From: Candidatus Omnitrophota bacterium
GTDB taxonomy: Bacteria > Hinthialibacterota > Hinthialibacteria > Hinthialibacterales > Hinthialibacteraceae
DNA: 64,000 nt
Assembly: GCA_040755155.1 (NCBI GenBank)
Contig: JBFMBP010000054.1
Location: 62,001 to 126,000, forward strand
Reading direction: 5' to 3'
Shown here: positions 17,327-27,191 of the stretch, piece by piece
How positions within the stretch are numbered: position 1 is the stretch's first letter
Layout: every line of letters begins with the position of its first letter
Program-made: the position numbers and the translations under genes
Notes under the pieces: model-generated
The model's input: the letters and a program-made list of their open reading frames with translations, nothing else
What the model was told of the DNA's origin: nothing
Database searches by the model: none

Positions 17327-18388
17327 TTATTCGCCAAGATAGTTTCCATATGTAATTATCAATGTCGCCAGAACGATGATCGCCATGCCGAAATGCAGCG
17401 TCCGGCGCGGCGCATGATCGGCGCCTTCCCATTCGCGAAAGAGATAGCCGTAGAGGTTGCTGAATAATATCAGCATGGCCATGTGCAGCGCCCAGCTGGT
17501 AAAACCAAAACGCTGCCCCATATTAATATGGCCCATGCCGTAAAAGAAGAACTGGAAATACCAGAAAGCTCCGCTCAGCAGCGCCATAAGGTAATAGAAG
17601 GAAAGCGTCTTGCGATTTTCTCCGGGGAGACGGACGAACTGCGAACGAGTACGGTTGCGGGCGATTGTGAACAGACACCAGGCGAAATTGGTCGTCCATG
17701 CTCCCCCGTTGGAAAAAGGATAGATGGCGTTCATCCTAAACCATTCGCTCGCTCCGGCGGCGAGCGCCGCTTTCTCCATCGGTTCTCCGGCGATTAAGGC
17801 GAAATTGAAGACGGCGGATAAGGTTCCGGCCATAATGGCGAGAGGAACGCCGACTCGGAAAGAGAATTTCGAAAGCGCCGCGCCGCCGGTTTTTTCGCGC
17901 AATGCGCCCGCCCAGCCGCAAAAGAAGATGCCAATGAGAGAAAGAATAACGCCGCCAAGGATGATTAATCCAGGCGCGTCGTTAAATTTTTCTGCGATCT
18001 GCCAATCGAAGCCGGTATTCGGATTCCAGACGAGCGGAAGCATCGTTCCCAGTCCGGCGGAGATGCCGATGGCGATGGCGTAATTCAACGAAAAGCCGAT
18101 ATACCGGATGCCCAATCCAAACGTCAATCCCCCAACGCCGTAAAGCATGCCCAACAGATAAGAACGCAGCATCGCGTCTTTTGGGCAGGACTGAAGCGCT
18201 TCCCAATAGTTGGGAATCGTAAGAAAGGCGCCGAGAATGGGCAGAATCAGCCAGGCGAAGGACGCTTGCGCAATCCAATAGATTTCCCATGACCAAAGAT
18301 GAGTTTTCTTTTGGGGGGTGTAGCAACTCGCGGCGGAAAAAGCGCCAACGCTGTGAAGGGCGGCGCCGAGAAATGGATTCGCTTGCAT
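17327..18388 (-). CDS. rhaT: RhaT-type L-rhamnose/proton symporter
   Basis: The 353-residue protein has about ten hydrophobic helices and the RhaT signatures: the N-terminal NPFLGAALHSVGAFSAASCYTP, the GLTFGLGIRYIGFSLNYAIAIG segment and a C-terminal SWALHMAMLILFSNLYGYLFREW. RhaT imports L-rhamnose with protons across the inner membrane. In uncultured bacteria the family also appears without rhamnose catabolic genes, and no rhaA, rhaB or rhaD is in this window. AGGAAGG precedes the ATG. It is convergent with the beta-helix gene, fitting a saccharide uptake role next to a secreted polysaccharide-active protein. Confidence 0.85.
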   Translation of the reverse strand: MQANPFLGAALHSVGAFSAASCYTPQKKTHLWSWEIYWIAQASFAWLILPILGAFLTIPNYWEALQSCPKDAMLRSYLLGMLYGVGGLTFGLGIRYIGFSLNYAIAIGISAGLGTMLPLVWNPNTGFDWQIAEKFNDAPGLIILGGVILSLIGIFFCGWAGALREKTGGAALSKFSFRVGVPLAIMAGTLSAVFNFALIAGEPMEKAALAAGASEWFRMNAIYPFSNGGAWTTNFAWCLFTIARNRTRSQFVRLPGENRKTLSFYYLMALLSGAFWYFQFFFYGMGHINMGQRFGFTSWALHMAMLILFSNLYGYLFREWEGADHAPRRTLHFGMAIIVLATLIITYGNYLGE

Positions 18389-18534
18389 AATCTATGGCCT
18401 TCCTGGCGGTAATGGATTGATCCGAAAACCTATCATAGATCGTGCGATTCCTGAAGGACGAAAAGAGGTACAATCGGAATATTTTTAGGCGATGCTAATC
18501 GACGAGAGGGAATGGCCAGCGAAAAATGGTCAAA

Positions 18535-20106
18535 TTAGCGGTAATATAAAACAAAATATACATTGGGATCTCGGATAAGAAAAACTTTTCGCCGATAGGT
18601 GGACAAATCGATATAATCTTTAACGGCGGCGATAAAATCCTCTTCGGCGCCGGGGATAATAAGAATAAAACGGAAGGAATTGTCGCGGCGGTCGATATCG
18701 TTCGATACGATCGAAGGGGATTCGAAAGCTCCCTCGCGCAGCGTCATTTCGCGATTAGCGTCGACAAGAGCCGTGAAAAGACGGTTCATGCCGCCAAGGG
18801 ACTTTAGATAAACGTACGAGGAGACCGCCCATTCGTGCGCATCCCCTTTGTTCGAGGCTATGAGAATGGCGTCGCCGGCTTTGGCTTCGCTTTTGAGATA
18901 ATGAAAAAGTTCCTGCGTGTTCCGGCCTTCCTGCGCAAAAGCCATGGCGGGCTTGACGGCGTACAAATATCCCGAAATGAAAAGATAGAGAAGAATGACG
19001 CCAAGAAGTATTGGGGCGGAATGTTTGCAGCGGTCGCAAACCATGCGATAAATCCATATGGCGGGAATAGAGAGCGACAGAGCGGCGGGCAAATAATACC
19101 TTCCAAAGAATCCCGATTTCGCGTATAAGACGATTTGCGGAAACAGAAGCAGAGCGCTGAAGAAGAAAATCCAAACCAAATCTATCATGTATGCAAACGA
19201 TTTTACGTTGATTTTTTGATTCCGTTCGATCTCGCCAATTAAAAGAGTATAGAAACCGAATAAGACGATCCAAAAACTAGAGGTTAGTAAATAGGACAAT
19301 AGAGTTTTAATATAATCTTTCATTCCCGTATGCTGATCGATTCCGGCGTAACCGATGGAATTGGATCCTAAATGCAAATAGACGAATAGAAAGCCGGAAA
19401 AAAAAGCTAAAGATCCTATAACGATAAGAACGATATTCCTTTTCAAGGCGGCGCCAAAAGTGGACGAATATCCGCCGAGATGCGAAAGCATAGGAAGACA
19501 AAATAGCCATGCGGGCATGGTGATAAGGAAAGTCTCTTTGGTAAGCGATGCGCAAAGTAAGAAGAAGAGAAAAAGCATGTTATAAAGGTACGTTTTTGGG
19601 GGATTGGAAATGAGAATGGCCATACAAACCAAAGCGATCGAAAGCATAACCATCCCCGTCGTTTCCGCCGGCGCCAGCCGCCACCAGATCGACGCTTGCG
19701 GGCCGATCAACGTCAGTAAAGTGAAGAGAATCGATTGCCCGTAAGTGAAATTTAATAAACGGCAAAAAAGGTAGAGAAAAAATGAAACGATGACGCCGAG
19801 AAGGCATTTATATATTGACCAAAGATAAAAATGCTCGCCCAAAATCGCGGCCTCTATCGTCCGCATAAAATAGTAAAAAGGCCGGAAGCGAATGGTTAAA
19901 TCTTTTTGGATAATCTCATAGGCGGCGGCAAGAAAGGATTGATGGGATAATGTTTCCCGAATCGTCATAATTTCATGATCGTCGGTGAGATGAAAGCCGG
20001 AGAAAAGAGTTCCCGCGCAAATAAAAAGAAGTAGCCAAAAAATAAGGAAAAAAAGAATCGCATAACTATGGCTGGGACGAAAAGTTCGTTTTTTTATTAT
20101 GTCCAT
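18535..20106 (-). CDS. GT-C type membrane glycosyltransferase-like protein
   Basis: The 523-residue protein has about ten to eleven membrane helices and, after the first, the acidic pair D42-D43 in HLTDDHE. An aspartate-rich first loop is the usual catalytic feature of GT-C enzymes such as GT39/PMT and ArnT-like transferases, which take a sugar from a polyprenyl phosphate donor. The C-terminal 130 residues form a soluble extracytoplasmic part. GAGGAA precedes the ATG. The GT2 enzyme that could make the lipid-linked donor is directly upstream in the same direction, about 42 bases away. The acceptor (protein, lipid or polymer) is unknown. Confidence 0.7.
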   Translation of the reverse strand: MDIIKKRTFRPSHSYAILFFLIFWLLLFICAGTLFSGFHLTDDHEIMTIRETLSHQSFLAAAYEIIQKDLTIRFRPFYYFMRTIEAAILGEHFYLWSIYKCLLGVIVSFFLYLFCRLLNFTYGQSILFTLLTLIGPQASIWWRLAPAETTGMVMLSIALVCMAILISNPPKTYLYNMLFLFFLLCASLTKETFLITMPAWLFCLPMLSHLGGYSSTFGAALKRNIVLIVIGSLAFFSGFLFVYLHLGSNSIGYAGIDQHTGMKDYIKTLLSYLLTSSFWIVLFGFYTLLIGEIERNQKINVKSFAYMIDLVWIFFFSALLLFPQIVLYAKSGFFGRYYLPAALSLSIPAIWIYRMVCDRCKHSAPILLGVILLYLFISGYLYAVKPAMAFAQEGRNTQELFHYLKSEAKAGDAILIASNKGDAHEWAVSSYVYLKSLGGMNRLFTALVDANREMTLREGAFESPSIVSNDIDRRDNSFRFILIIPGAEEDFIAAVKDYIDLSTYRRKVFLIRDPNVYFVLYYR

Positions 20107-20148
20107 GCTGCATTCCTCAATGGAAAAATATTATGTCTTTAAAGAAAG

Positions 20149-21069
20149 TTATTTTAGTTCCATCTCCTCGATGACAAAACTGGATTTCATTCTTAGATGA
20201 TCGAGAATCGTCGTCGATATCCGTAATAAAAGAGCGAGCAACAACGCAATGATGCTGCACATCCCGCCGAGAAAAACCATAAGATCCGCTTGCCCTGGAA
20301 TCAATTTATTGGTGAATAATCGCAAATACAAATAATGCAGAGCGAGCAGAAAACTATATATCATCCCCAGGATGGAAGCTCCAAGACCCAGTCTGACGGG
20401 AAAGTCGCTAAAACGCAGCAATGTTCGCAGCCCCATCCGAGCCGATTTGTAAAAAGTATAAGAAGGCTGTCCATGCTGTCTTTCTTCGCAAACGTATTCC
20501 AGCGTGGATGTTTTCAAATGCAGATGCGGAGCTAGTCCGCGGAGAAATGGCGTCCGGTCGTCGATCGAACGCAGCGCTTCTAAGGCTTTGGCGGAATAAA
20601 GGCAGAAATCGGACGCGCCAGGCTCAAGCCGCGCTGTAGTAAACAGGGAAAAAATGCGATAAAAGGTTGAAGAAAATAAGTTCTTGAAAAATCCTTTTTG
20701 CAGATTGCTGCGCTTGCCCGCCACGACATGCGCTCCGGTTTGTTTCTGAAGTTCGACAAACTGAGGAATATAACGCGGGGGATGCTGCAAGTCGGCGTCC
20801 ATAGTGATCGCCGCATCGCCGCCGCAATGCTGCAGGCCGCATAATAAAGCCGTTTGATGGCCGTAGTTGCCCAAAAAACTGATAAATTTCACGCGACAAT
20901 CTTTGGCGCGAAGCTTCTTGATAACCTCCAAGGTTCCATCGGTCGAACCATCATCGACAAATACGATTTCATAATCGAAAAACTCTTTGACATGTTCTAC
21001 GATCTCGCGATGCAACGGTTCGATATTCATCTCTTCGTTGTGGCAAGGAATGACGATGCTCAATTTCAT
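20149..21069 (-). CDS. GT2 polyprenyl-phosphate glycosyltransferase (DPM1/GtrB/ArnC-like)
   Basis: The catalytic domain starts with MKLSIVIPCHNEE. It has the nucleotide-binding D39-D40 in FVDDGSTDGT and the metal-binding D91-x-D93 in TMDADLQHPP. Two C-terminal membrane helices follow, the layout of GtrB and ArnC-type enzymes that move a sugar from a nucleotide to undecaprenyl phosphate on the cytoplasmic face. The ATG at 21069 is chosen because CCGGAG lies about 9 bases upstream and the domain begins there; an upstream in-frame ATG would add 27 unrelated residues. With the GT-C protein downstream it forms a donor-maker and transferase pair. Confidence 0.88.
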   Translation of the reverse strand: MKLSIVIPCHNEEMNIEPLHREIVEHVKEFFDYEIVFVDDGSTDGTLEVIKKLRAKDCRVKFISFLGNYGHQTALLCGLQHCGGDAAITMDADLQHPPRYIPQFVELQKQTGAHVVAGKRSNLQKGFFKNLFSSTFYRIFSLFTTARLEPGASDFCLYSAKALEALRSIDDRTPFLRGLAPHLHLKTSTLEYVCEERQHGQPSYTFYKSARMGLRTLLRFSDFPVRLGLGASILGMIYSFLLALHYLYLRLFTNKLIPGQADLMVFLGGMCSIIALLLALLLRISTTILDHLRMKSSFVIEEMELK

Positions 21070-21367
21070 AGCGTTAGCTCCGGAGAGGTTCTTGGAAGCA
21101 AGAAAGAGGTATTCGCTTGACAGTAAATAACGGCATTCATTCGAAAACAAGAAAAGATAACTTAACTCTTTATTTTAGACGAAAATAGCGTTTCAACCTA
21201 GAGATGGATGGGATACGCCTAATAAAACTGCTCAAAAATCTCCGGGGAAAAAAATCCGGTAGACTTCCTTTTCAAAAATTTATATGTAAAAAGGCGTTAT
21301 TAACAATAATCTATATTCGTTAATTCGATCGTTATTTACGGAAACAACAGCCCACCGGAGAAAAGCC

Positions 21368-24300
21368 ATGAGAATTCCACTCGCCAACCGTATCGTCTCT
21401 TCGAGTTTTTCATTCGCCGCTTTCCTGATTTCTTTCTTTTTGAGGTGGATAATATTTGTCCTTCCGCCGCTATGCCAGGCCGACTCTTACCTCGACTCGC
21501 GATCGGATCGATATCTCAATCTCGTGGGGAAGATTCCCCTGGAAGACGGCCTGCTTAAGGACTCCATAATCCTCTTCTTTGATGGCCATCTCGCATCTCC
21601 AGGACCGGAAAATTCGCAGGAGGGGCGCCTATTTGCATTTGAGCCTCCGTTGGCTGGACGTTTTGAAATCCAGGACAACGCCGCCATCTTTTATCCGGAA
21701 AAAGTCGCTTCGGAAACCATCTATCGCGTTGCCGTCAATCCGAAACTAGCCGCGAAAGACGGACGGGAAATCAACCCCGCCCATCGAGAATTCATTTTAG
21801 CTACCGACGTATTTAAGCTAAAAAGAATCTGGGAAGTAAAAGCGCCCGCTGGAAAAGTGGAGATGAACGTTCTCTTCACGTTTCCCATAGATAAGGAATC
21901 GCTTCGGAAGCATATAAGCGTTAAAACGAAATCCGATAAAGAAGCCTCCTTCGAAATCATGGAGGGAGAGAATCCGCGAATCGTTCGCTTAAGCGTAGAG
22001 GAACCCAAAGAATGGCCGATTAAAATCTCCATCGGACAAGGCGCAGCCGATGCCACGGGAAAATTTCATACTCAAACCGATACTGTGCAACTCTATCCCA
22101 GCAGCAGCATCGTCGCGATCGATACTATCCGATGGGAGGACGTTCAATCCGCCTCGCAGACGATCTGCGTCTATTTATCGCAAAACGTCGATTCCTCCGA
22201 ATTGGACAAAAACCTGAAGATTATCGATAGAAGATCGGGAGAGAAGCTGGCTCGCACCATTGCCGAGGGATATGGAAAATGCCATATTATTTTTCTCTCC
22301 CTTCCCGATCCAAACGACGCCGAAATCGAAGTCGCCATCGCTCAAGGAGTAACTGGCGAACGCGGAACCACGCTCGCCCATGAATACAGAACCATCCTCA
22401 AACGGGCCGATTCTCCCTTATCGATCGAATGGACGTCCTGGGGGAACTATGAAAAAGAAGGCGCGGCCATATACATCGCCTTCAACCAAAATATCAAACA
22501 GCGCAATCCCGTGGAGAAGTTGAAAGACCTCGTACAAGTATCGCCTGAAGTCGCCAATTTGCGTTTTCGTTATGAAACTTGGGGCGATAACCAATTTCGA
22601 ATCTTCGGCGATTGGGATTACGACCGCAACTACGAAGTAACGATCAAGCCCGGCCTGACCTACGCGGAAGCCTCTACGCTGCGCCATCCCATCGTTACGA
22701 ACCTTAAACTTGATTTTAAGCCCGTTTGGATCGGCTTCGGGCGCGAGGGGCAGTACTATTTTCCTAAGCGCAGCGGCATTCGGCTCCCCATCTCTTCGCG
22801 TTTCGTCAAGAACGCCGAGTTGATCCTTTACCGGCTATTTCCCTCCAACATCGCCGTCTGCATCGACGACCTCAACAGTGGCCAGGGCGACAAACGCTTC
22901 AACGAATCCTGGAGCGAGAAAATCAGCCAGACCGCTATCGCCATGCCTCGCGAAGATGGAGGATTGGCTGAAGCGTCCATCGATCTCGACGCCGTCCTCC
23001 CTCAAAACCGGCGCGGCGTCTTTTGCCTGGAAGCGAAGGGGGGAGATTACGCCCAAGCATCCAAGATTATCCTTTATACCGATATTGGCGTATTGGCTCA
23101 TTGGCGCGATAACGAATTGTGCGTATTCGCCCACGATCTATTTTCTCTGTCGCCTATCGCCTCGGCCAAAGTAACCGTCTATTCGCACAAAAACCAAGTT
23201 CTGGGAACTGGCCATACCGACTATCAAGGCATGGCCCATTTGACGGGATTCAACAATAACCTGGGCCATCCCCTCGTCGTCGTCGTGGAGCAGGGAGAAG
23301 ATTTCACCTTCCTCGATCTTAAGCCGCGCGAAGATGGAACCCGCGAAATCCCTTCGGGGATGCCTTCCTTCAATTCGGAGGCTTACGACGCTTTCCTCTA
23401 CGCCGACCGTGATCTCTACCGTCCCGGCGAAACCGTTCATCTCCGTTGGGTAGTACGAAACCATTATGGAGACGCCGTCACCAATACGCCGCTTTTAGTT
23501 ACGATCATCAAGCCGAACGGCAAGGAATTATTATCTCAACCCACTACTTTGTCCGAACTTGGTTCGGACGGCTTGGAATTGACGACGCAAAAAGATTACC
23601 CCACGGGAAAATACCTAGTTCAACTGAGCGTTCCGGGAAGCAATCAGATTATTGGCTCCTATACCTTCCATCTGGAAGAATTCGTGCCCAATCGCATGAA
23701 ATCCAGCGTGGAATTGGCTCAAGACCGTTGGCTGGCCGGACAGGAATACGAGGTCAAAGTGCGCGCCGAGCATCTCTTCGGCGGTCCCGCCTCCGAACGC
23801 AAATGCGAAGCGGAAGTCTTTTTCCAACGCGGCGGCGTCTCTTTCGAAAAATGGAAAGAATATAGCTTCGACAATTCTTCCAAATATGTTCCCGAATCGC
23901 AATCGCTCGGCGAGGCGATGACTGATGAAGACGGCGGCGCCGATTTTAAATTTACTTATGCTCCTAATCCCAAGGTTACGTTTCCTCTAACGGCCATCGT
24001 CGTGGGCCGCGTTTTCGAACTGGGAGGGAGAGCGGTCTCGTCGCGGAAATACGCCATTCTGTCGCCGTCCGATACGCTTTTGGGAGTCGCCGCTGCGGTT
24101 CCGCCCGATGGACGCGGCGTTGAAGTCCACGCCGCCGCCATCCGCCTCGACGAATCCCCGGCGCCGCTGCAAAAAGCATATGTTACGCTCGAGCGTCAGG
24201 CCTGGAATTATTACGTCCGCCGCTATTACAACTATAACGAACCCAATTGGACTGAAACTTTCGAAAAGGTCGAAACGCGGGAGATTGAACTTAAAGACGG

Positions 24301-27091
24301 AAGCGGCTCCACTCGGTTCGAAACCAACGATTATGGTTATTATCAAATCCGAGTTCATTCCGATCAAACTCCTCAATTCAGCACGATGTCGTTTTATTCT
24401 TACGGCGGGCGCTGCGAAATCGCCGACGCCGGACGTCCCAGCTTGATTAAACTGACTCTGGATAAAAAAGAATACAGCGTTGGCGAGGAAGCCGTTGCGC
24501 GCATCGAATCGCCTTTTGACGGCCAGGGCGTCGTGGTTCTTCAAGGCGAAAAGATTCGAAAGATGTTTCCTGTTAAGATTGAAAACAAAGCGGGAGAAAT
24601 TCGCATCCCCTTAACGGAAGACGACTATCCCAACATTTGGATAGAGGCGACGGTGATTCACGCCGTGCGCCAAGGCCAGACTTTGGCCTATCCATTCTCT
24701 AGTTTCGCTCTGGCCAACATCCGCGTCGCCAATCCCCAGCGAAAATTGCAAGTGGATATTCTCGATAAACCGGAAGAAATCCTGCCCAGCTCTACGGCGC
24801 ATTTCACCATCGAGGTACGCGGCGCCGACAAAAATCCCGTGGCGGCGGAATTGACTTTGGCGGCGGTGGATGAAGGCATTCATGCCATCAGCGATTATCA
24901 AAGTCCCGATCCTTACGCTTGGTTCGCTCGTTCGCGCCAGCCCGATTTTCGCCGCGCTCATTATTACGACCATGTGGTCTACGATTTCGATAAGCCCGCG
25001 CCGGGCGGCGATATGGAAGACGAAATGGCCAAACGCGCATCTTCCGATTTGGAAACTTGGATCAAGCCGGTCGCCTTATGGTCGGGAACCGTCCGTACCG
25101 ACGCCAATGGACGCGCTATCGTCAATATGGAGATTCCCGAATTCAACGGCCAACTGCGTCTGGTTGCTGTAGCTTATACGGATAAAGCTGCCGGTTCCTA
25201 TAGCCAGCCGATCTTTGTGCGGCGGCATCACATGCTGCGCGTCAGTCTTCCGCGCTTCATGCTTCCTGGCGATTCCTCCCGTTGCCGCGCCGTCGTCTTC
25301 AACCGCACGGACGAGCCATGCAAAGCGGTTATCCGTTGGAACGCCAGCGGAGCGCTGATCTCCGCCGCCAGTGAAACATCTCTCGAACTGGCGCCTCAAG
25401 GCGAAGCCAGCCTCTTTGCCGAATTCGCCGCCGGAAATCTATCGGGACAAGGAAGCATCGATTGGGAAGCGGTCTTTTACGATTCCACCGGCAAAGAACT
25501 CGACCGGATGCAGGAGACGAACCCCTTGCCCGTCAATCCTCCCGCCGCTTATCAATCCTATAGCCAAACGATTGGCGTTAAGCCGGGCGAAAGCGTCGAG
25601 ATCCGCAACCAGCGTTTTATCGATGACGATCGCGCCGAAATTCAAATCACCGCCGGCGCCAATCCCGCCTTACATCTTCAGGACGCGCTTTCTTACGTCA
25701 TAGGCTATCCCTACGGCTGCATCGAACAAACCACGTCTCGTTTGATGCCGCTTTATCTGCTGCGCCAAAACGCCGCTTTGATCGGTTCGTCCTATCAAGA
25801 AAAAGAACCGCTTCTTTCCTACCTCCAATCGGGAATCGATCGCCTCTTCGCCATGCAAACCGCTTCCGGCGGCCTTAGTTTCTGGCCCGGCGGCGCTGAA
25901 CCTTATCCATACGGCTCCGTCTACGCTTTTCATTTCTTAACCTTAGTGAAAAACGACCGCGAGTTGGGATTACCTAAAGATAATTACGAATCCTTGAAAA
26001 ATTACGTGCGCGGAGTAGCGATGGACGGAAACAATCCCTCGCCTTCAACTTATTACCAGCGGGCTTACGCCTTGTATGCGCTGGCGTTGGGCGGCGACCT
26101 TGACGCTATTCAACAGATATCCCGTTTCGATGAGATCAATTTGCCCCGCGCCGCCCGCTATCTTCTGGCCGCCGCTATCATGCGCAACACGAAAGACCGC
26201 GAGCGCACAGCCATGTATCTAGCCAATACGCCCTCCGAACCTTATCTCGTATCGGAGCAGGATAACACCCTCAATTCCGATATCCGCAATACGGCGGTCG
26301 AATTGATCGCCTTGAAGCAAATGGACGGCGATCCTGCCGCGATGGCGGAAAAAGCCAATAAATTGACGACATTTCTGCAAAACAATCGCTACGGCAACAC
26401 CCAGGAAACAGCCTTCATTGTTACCGCTCTCGGCGAATATTTGAGAGACGTCGCCGCCAATATCGAAGAAGCGGAAGCCCGCATCGTCTATACGGCGGGT
26501 GCAGAGACGGAAGAGAAAGTCCTGAAAGGCTCCGAGGTTTACGTCAAGCGCCATCAAGGGCCGAACGGCAAATTTACTATCACGAATACGGGCAAAGCCG
26601 ACCTTATCGTTAACGCTGTCTCCAAGGGCGTTCCCGAAAAGGTGGAAGCCGAAACCATAATCCGCCAGGGCGTCGAAATCAGCCGTTTATTCTATCGAAA
26701 TCATGGCGAGGATTGGACGGAACCGTCTTTTCAATGGATGGATAGTTATATCGTCAAGTTGAATTTCGCCTGCGAGCAGGTTGTGAAAAACCTTGTGATC
26801 GTCGATCTCTTGCCCGCCGGATTCGAGATCGAAAATCCCCGGCTTGATCCCACGGCGATCCCGCAAGCCTCGTTTAAAGGCGCCGATGCGCCGTCGCATC
26901 TGGAGATTCGAGACGATCGCCTCGTGCTGGCTTACGATTCGTTGGATAAAGGAAACCATTGCTTCTATTACATCGTCCGCGCCGTTACGCCCGGCTCCTA
27001 TCGCTATCCGCCGATAGAGGCGGAGTGCATGTACGATTCCTCCGTGCGCGGCGCGAGCGCTTCTTCGGTAATAGAAATTGAAAAGCAATGA
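21368..27091 (+). CDS. bacterial alpha-2-macroglobulin family protein (thioester type)
   Basis: This 1907-residue exported protein has the bacterial alpha-2-macroglobulin order. After an N-terminal signal region come early MG domains, an A2M_N/MG2 domain at about 670-790 (DLYRPGETVHLRWVVRN), a bait-region domain at about 1090-1220 and the A2M segment from about 1228. The thioester domain has C1451-I-E-Q1454 in YPYGCIEQTTS, and a C-terminal MG domain is centred on WMDSYIVKLNF. The Cys-Gln thioester traps attacking proteases covalently. The signal has no clear lipobox, unlike E. coli YfhM. CGGAGAAAA precedes the ATG. It is followed after 100 bases by PBP1C, the usual partner, which is thought to repair the wall when the periplasm is breached. 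Confidence 0.93.
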   Translation: MRIPLANRIVSSSFSFAAFLISFFLRWIIFVLPPLCQADSYLDSRSDRYLNLVGKIPLEDGLLKDSIILFFDGHLASPGPENSQEGRLFAFEPPLAGRFEIQDNAAIFYPEKVASETIYRVAVNPKLAAKDGREINPAHREFILATDVFKLKRIWEVKAPAGKVEMNVLFTFPIDKESLRKHISVKTKSDKEASFEIMEGENPRIVRLSVEEPKEWPIKISIGQGAADATGKFHTQTDTVQLYPSSSIVAIDTIRWEDVQSASQTICVYLSQNVDSSELDKNLKIIDRRSGEKLARTIAEGYGKCHIIFLSLPDPNDAEIEVAIAQGVTGERGTTLAHEYRTILKRADSPLSIEWTSWGNYEKEGAAIYIAFNQNIKQRNPVEKLKDLVQVSPEVANLRFRYETWGDNQFRIFGDWDYDRNYEVTIKPGLTYAEASTLRHPIVTNLKLDFKPVWIGFGREGQYYFPKRSGIRLPISSRFVKNAELILYRLFPSNIAVCIDDLNSGQGDKRFNESWSEKISQTAIAMPREDGGLAEASIDLDAVLPQNRRGVFCLEAKGGDYAQASKIILYTDIGVLAHWRDNELCVFAHDLFSLSPIASAKVTVYSHKNQVLGTGHTDYQGMAHLTGFNNNLGHPLVVVVEQGEDFTFLDLKPREDGTREIPSGMPSFNSEAYDAFLYADRDLYRPGETVHLRWVVRNHYGDAVTNTPLLVTIIKPNGKELLSQPTTLSELGSDGLELTTQKDYPTGKYLVQLSVPGSNQIIGSYTFHLEEFVPNRMKSSVELAQDRWLAGQEYEVKVRAEHLFGGPASERKCEAEVFFQRGGVSFEKWKEYSFDNSSKYVPESQSLGEAMTDEDGGADFKFTYAPNPKVTFPLTAIVVGRVFELGGRAVSSRKYAILSPSDTLLGVAAAVPPDGRGVEVHAAAIRLDESPAPLQKAYVTLERQAWNYYVRRYYNYNEPNWTETFEKVETREIELKDGSGSTRFETNDYGYYQIRVHSDQTPQFSTMSFYSYGGRCEIADAGRPSLIKLTLDKKEYSVGEEAVARIESPFDGQGVVVLQGEKIRKMFPVKIENKAGEIRIPLTEDDYPNIWIEATVIHAVRQGQTLAYPFSSFALANIRVANPQRKLQVDILDKPEEILPSSTAHFTIEVRGADKNPVAAELTLAAVDEGIHAISDYQSPDPYAWFARSRQPDFRRAHYYDHVVYDFDKPAPGGDMEDEMAKRASSDLETWIKPVALWSGTVRTDANGRAIVNMEIPEFNGQLRLVAVAYTDKAAGSYSQPIFVRRHHMLRVSLPRFMLPGDSSRCRAVVFNRTDEPCKAVIRWNASGALISAASETSLELAPQGEASLFAEFAAGNLSGQGSIDWEAVFYDSTGKELDRMQETNPLPVNPPAAYQSYSQTIGVKPGESVEIRNQRFIDDDRAEIQITAGANPALHLQDALSYVIGYPYGCIEQTTSRLMPLYLLRQNAALIGSSYQEKEPLLSYLQSGIDRLFAMQTASGGLSFWPGGAEPYPYGSVYAFHFLTLVKNDRELGLPKDNYESLKNYVRGVAMDGNNPSPSTYYQRAYALYALALGGDLDAIQQISRFDEINLPRAARYLLAAAIMRNTKDRERTAMYLANTPSEPYLVSEQDNTLNSDIRNTAVELIALKQMDGDPAAMAEKANKLTTFLQNNRYGNTQETAFIVTALGEYLRDVAANIEEAEARIVYTAGAETEEKVLKGSEVYVKRHQGPNGKFTITNTGKADLIVNAVSKGVPEKVEAETIIRQGVEISRLFYRNHGEDWTEPSFQWMDSYIVKLNFACEQVVKNLVIVDLLPAGFEIENPRLDPTAIPQASFKGADAPSHLEIRDDRLVLAYDSLDKGNHCFYYIVRAVTPGSYRYPPIEAECMYDSSVRGASASSVIEIEKQ

Positions 27092-27119
27092 TGAGTGATG
27101 AATGATGAGTCAGTCGTAA

Positions 27120-27147
27120 GGTTGGCTCAAAGCGAAACGCAACCCGC
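27120..27147 (+). repeat. palindromic repeat family A, diverged copy
   Basis: GGTTGGCT-CAAAGCGAAACGC-AACCCGC, in the gap between the alpha-2-macroglobulin and PBP1C genes. It matches the copies at 37769 and 60513 with several changes. Confidence 0.5.
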
Positions 27148-27191
27148 AAATCCCTTATCTTGATTTTGGATCAAGAGGGACCGGAATAAGT

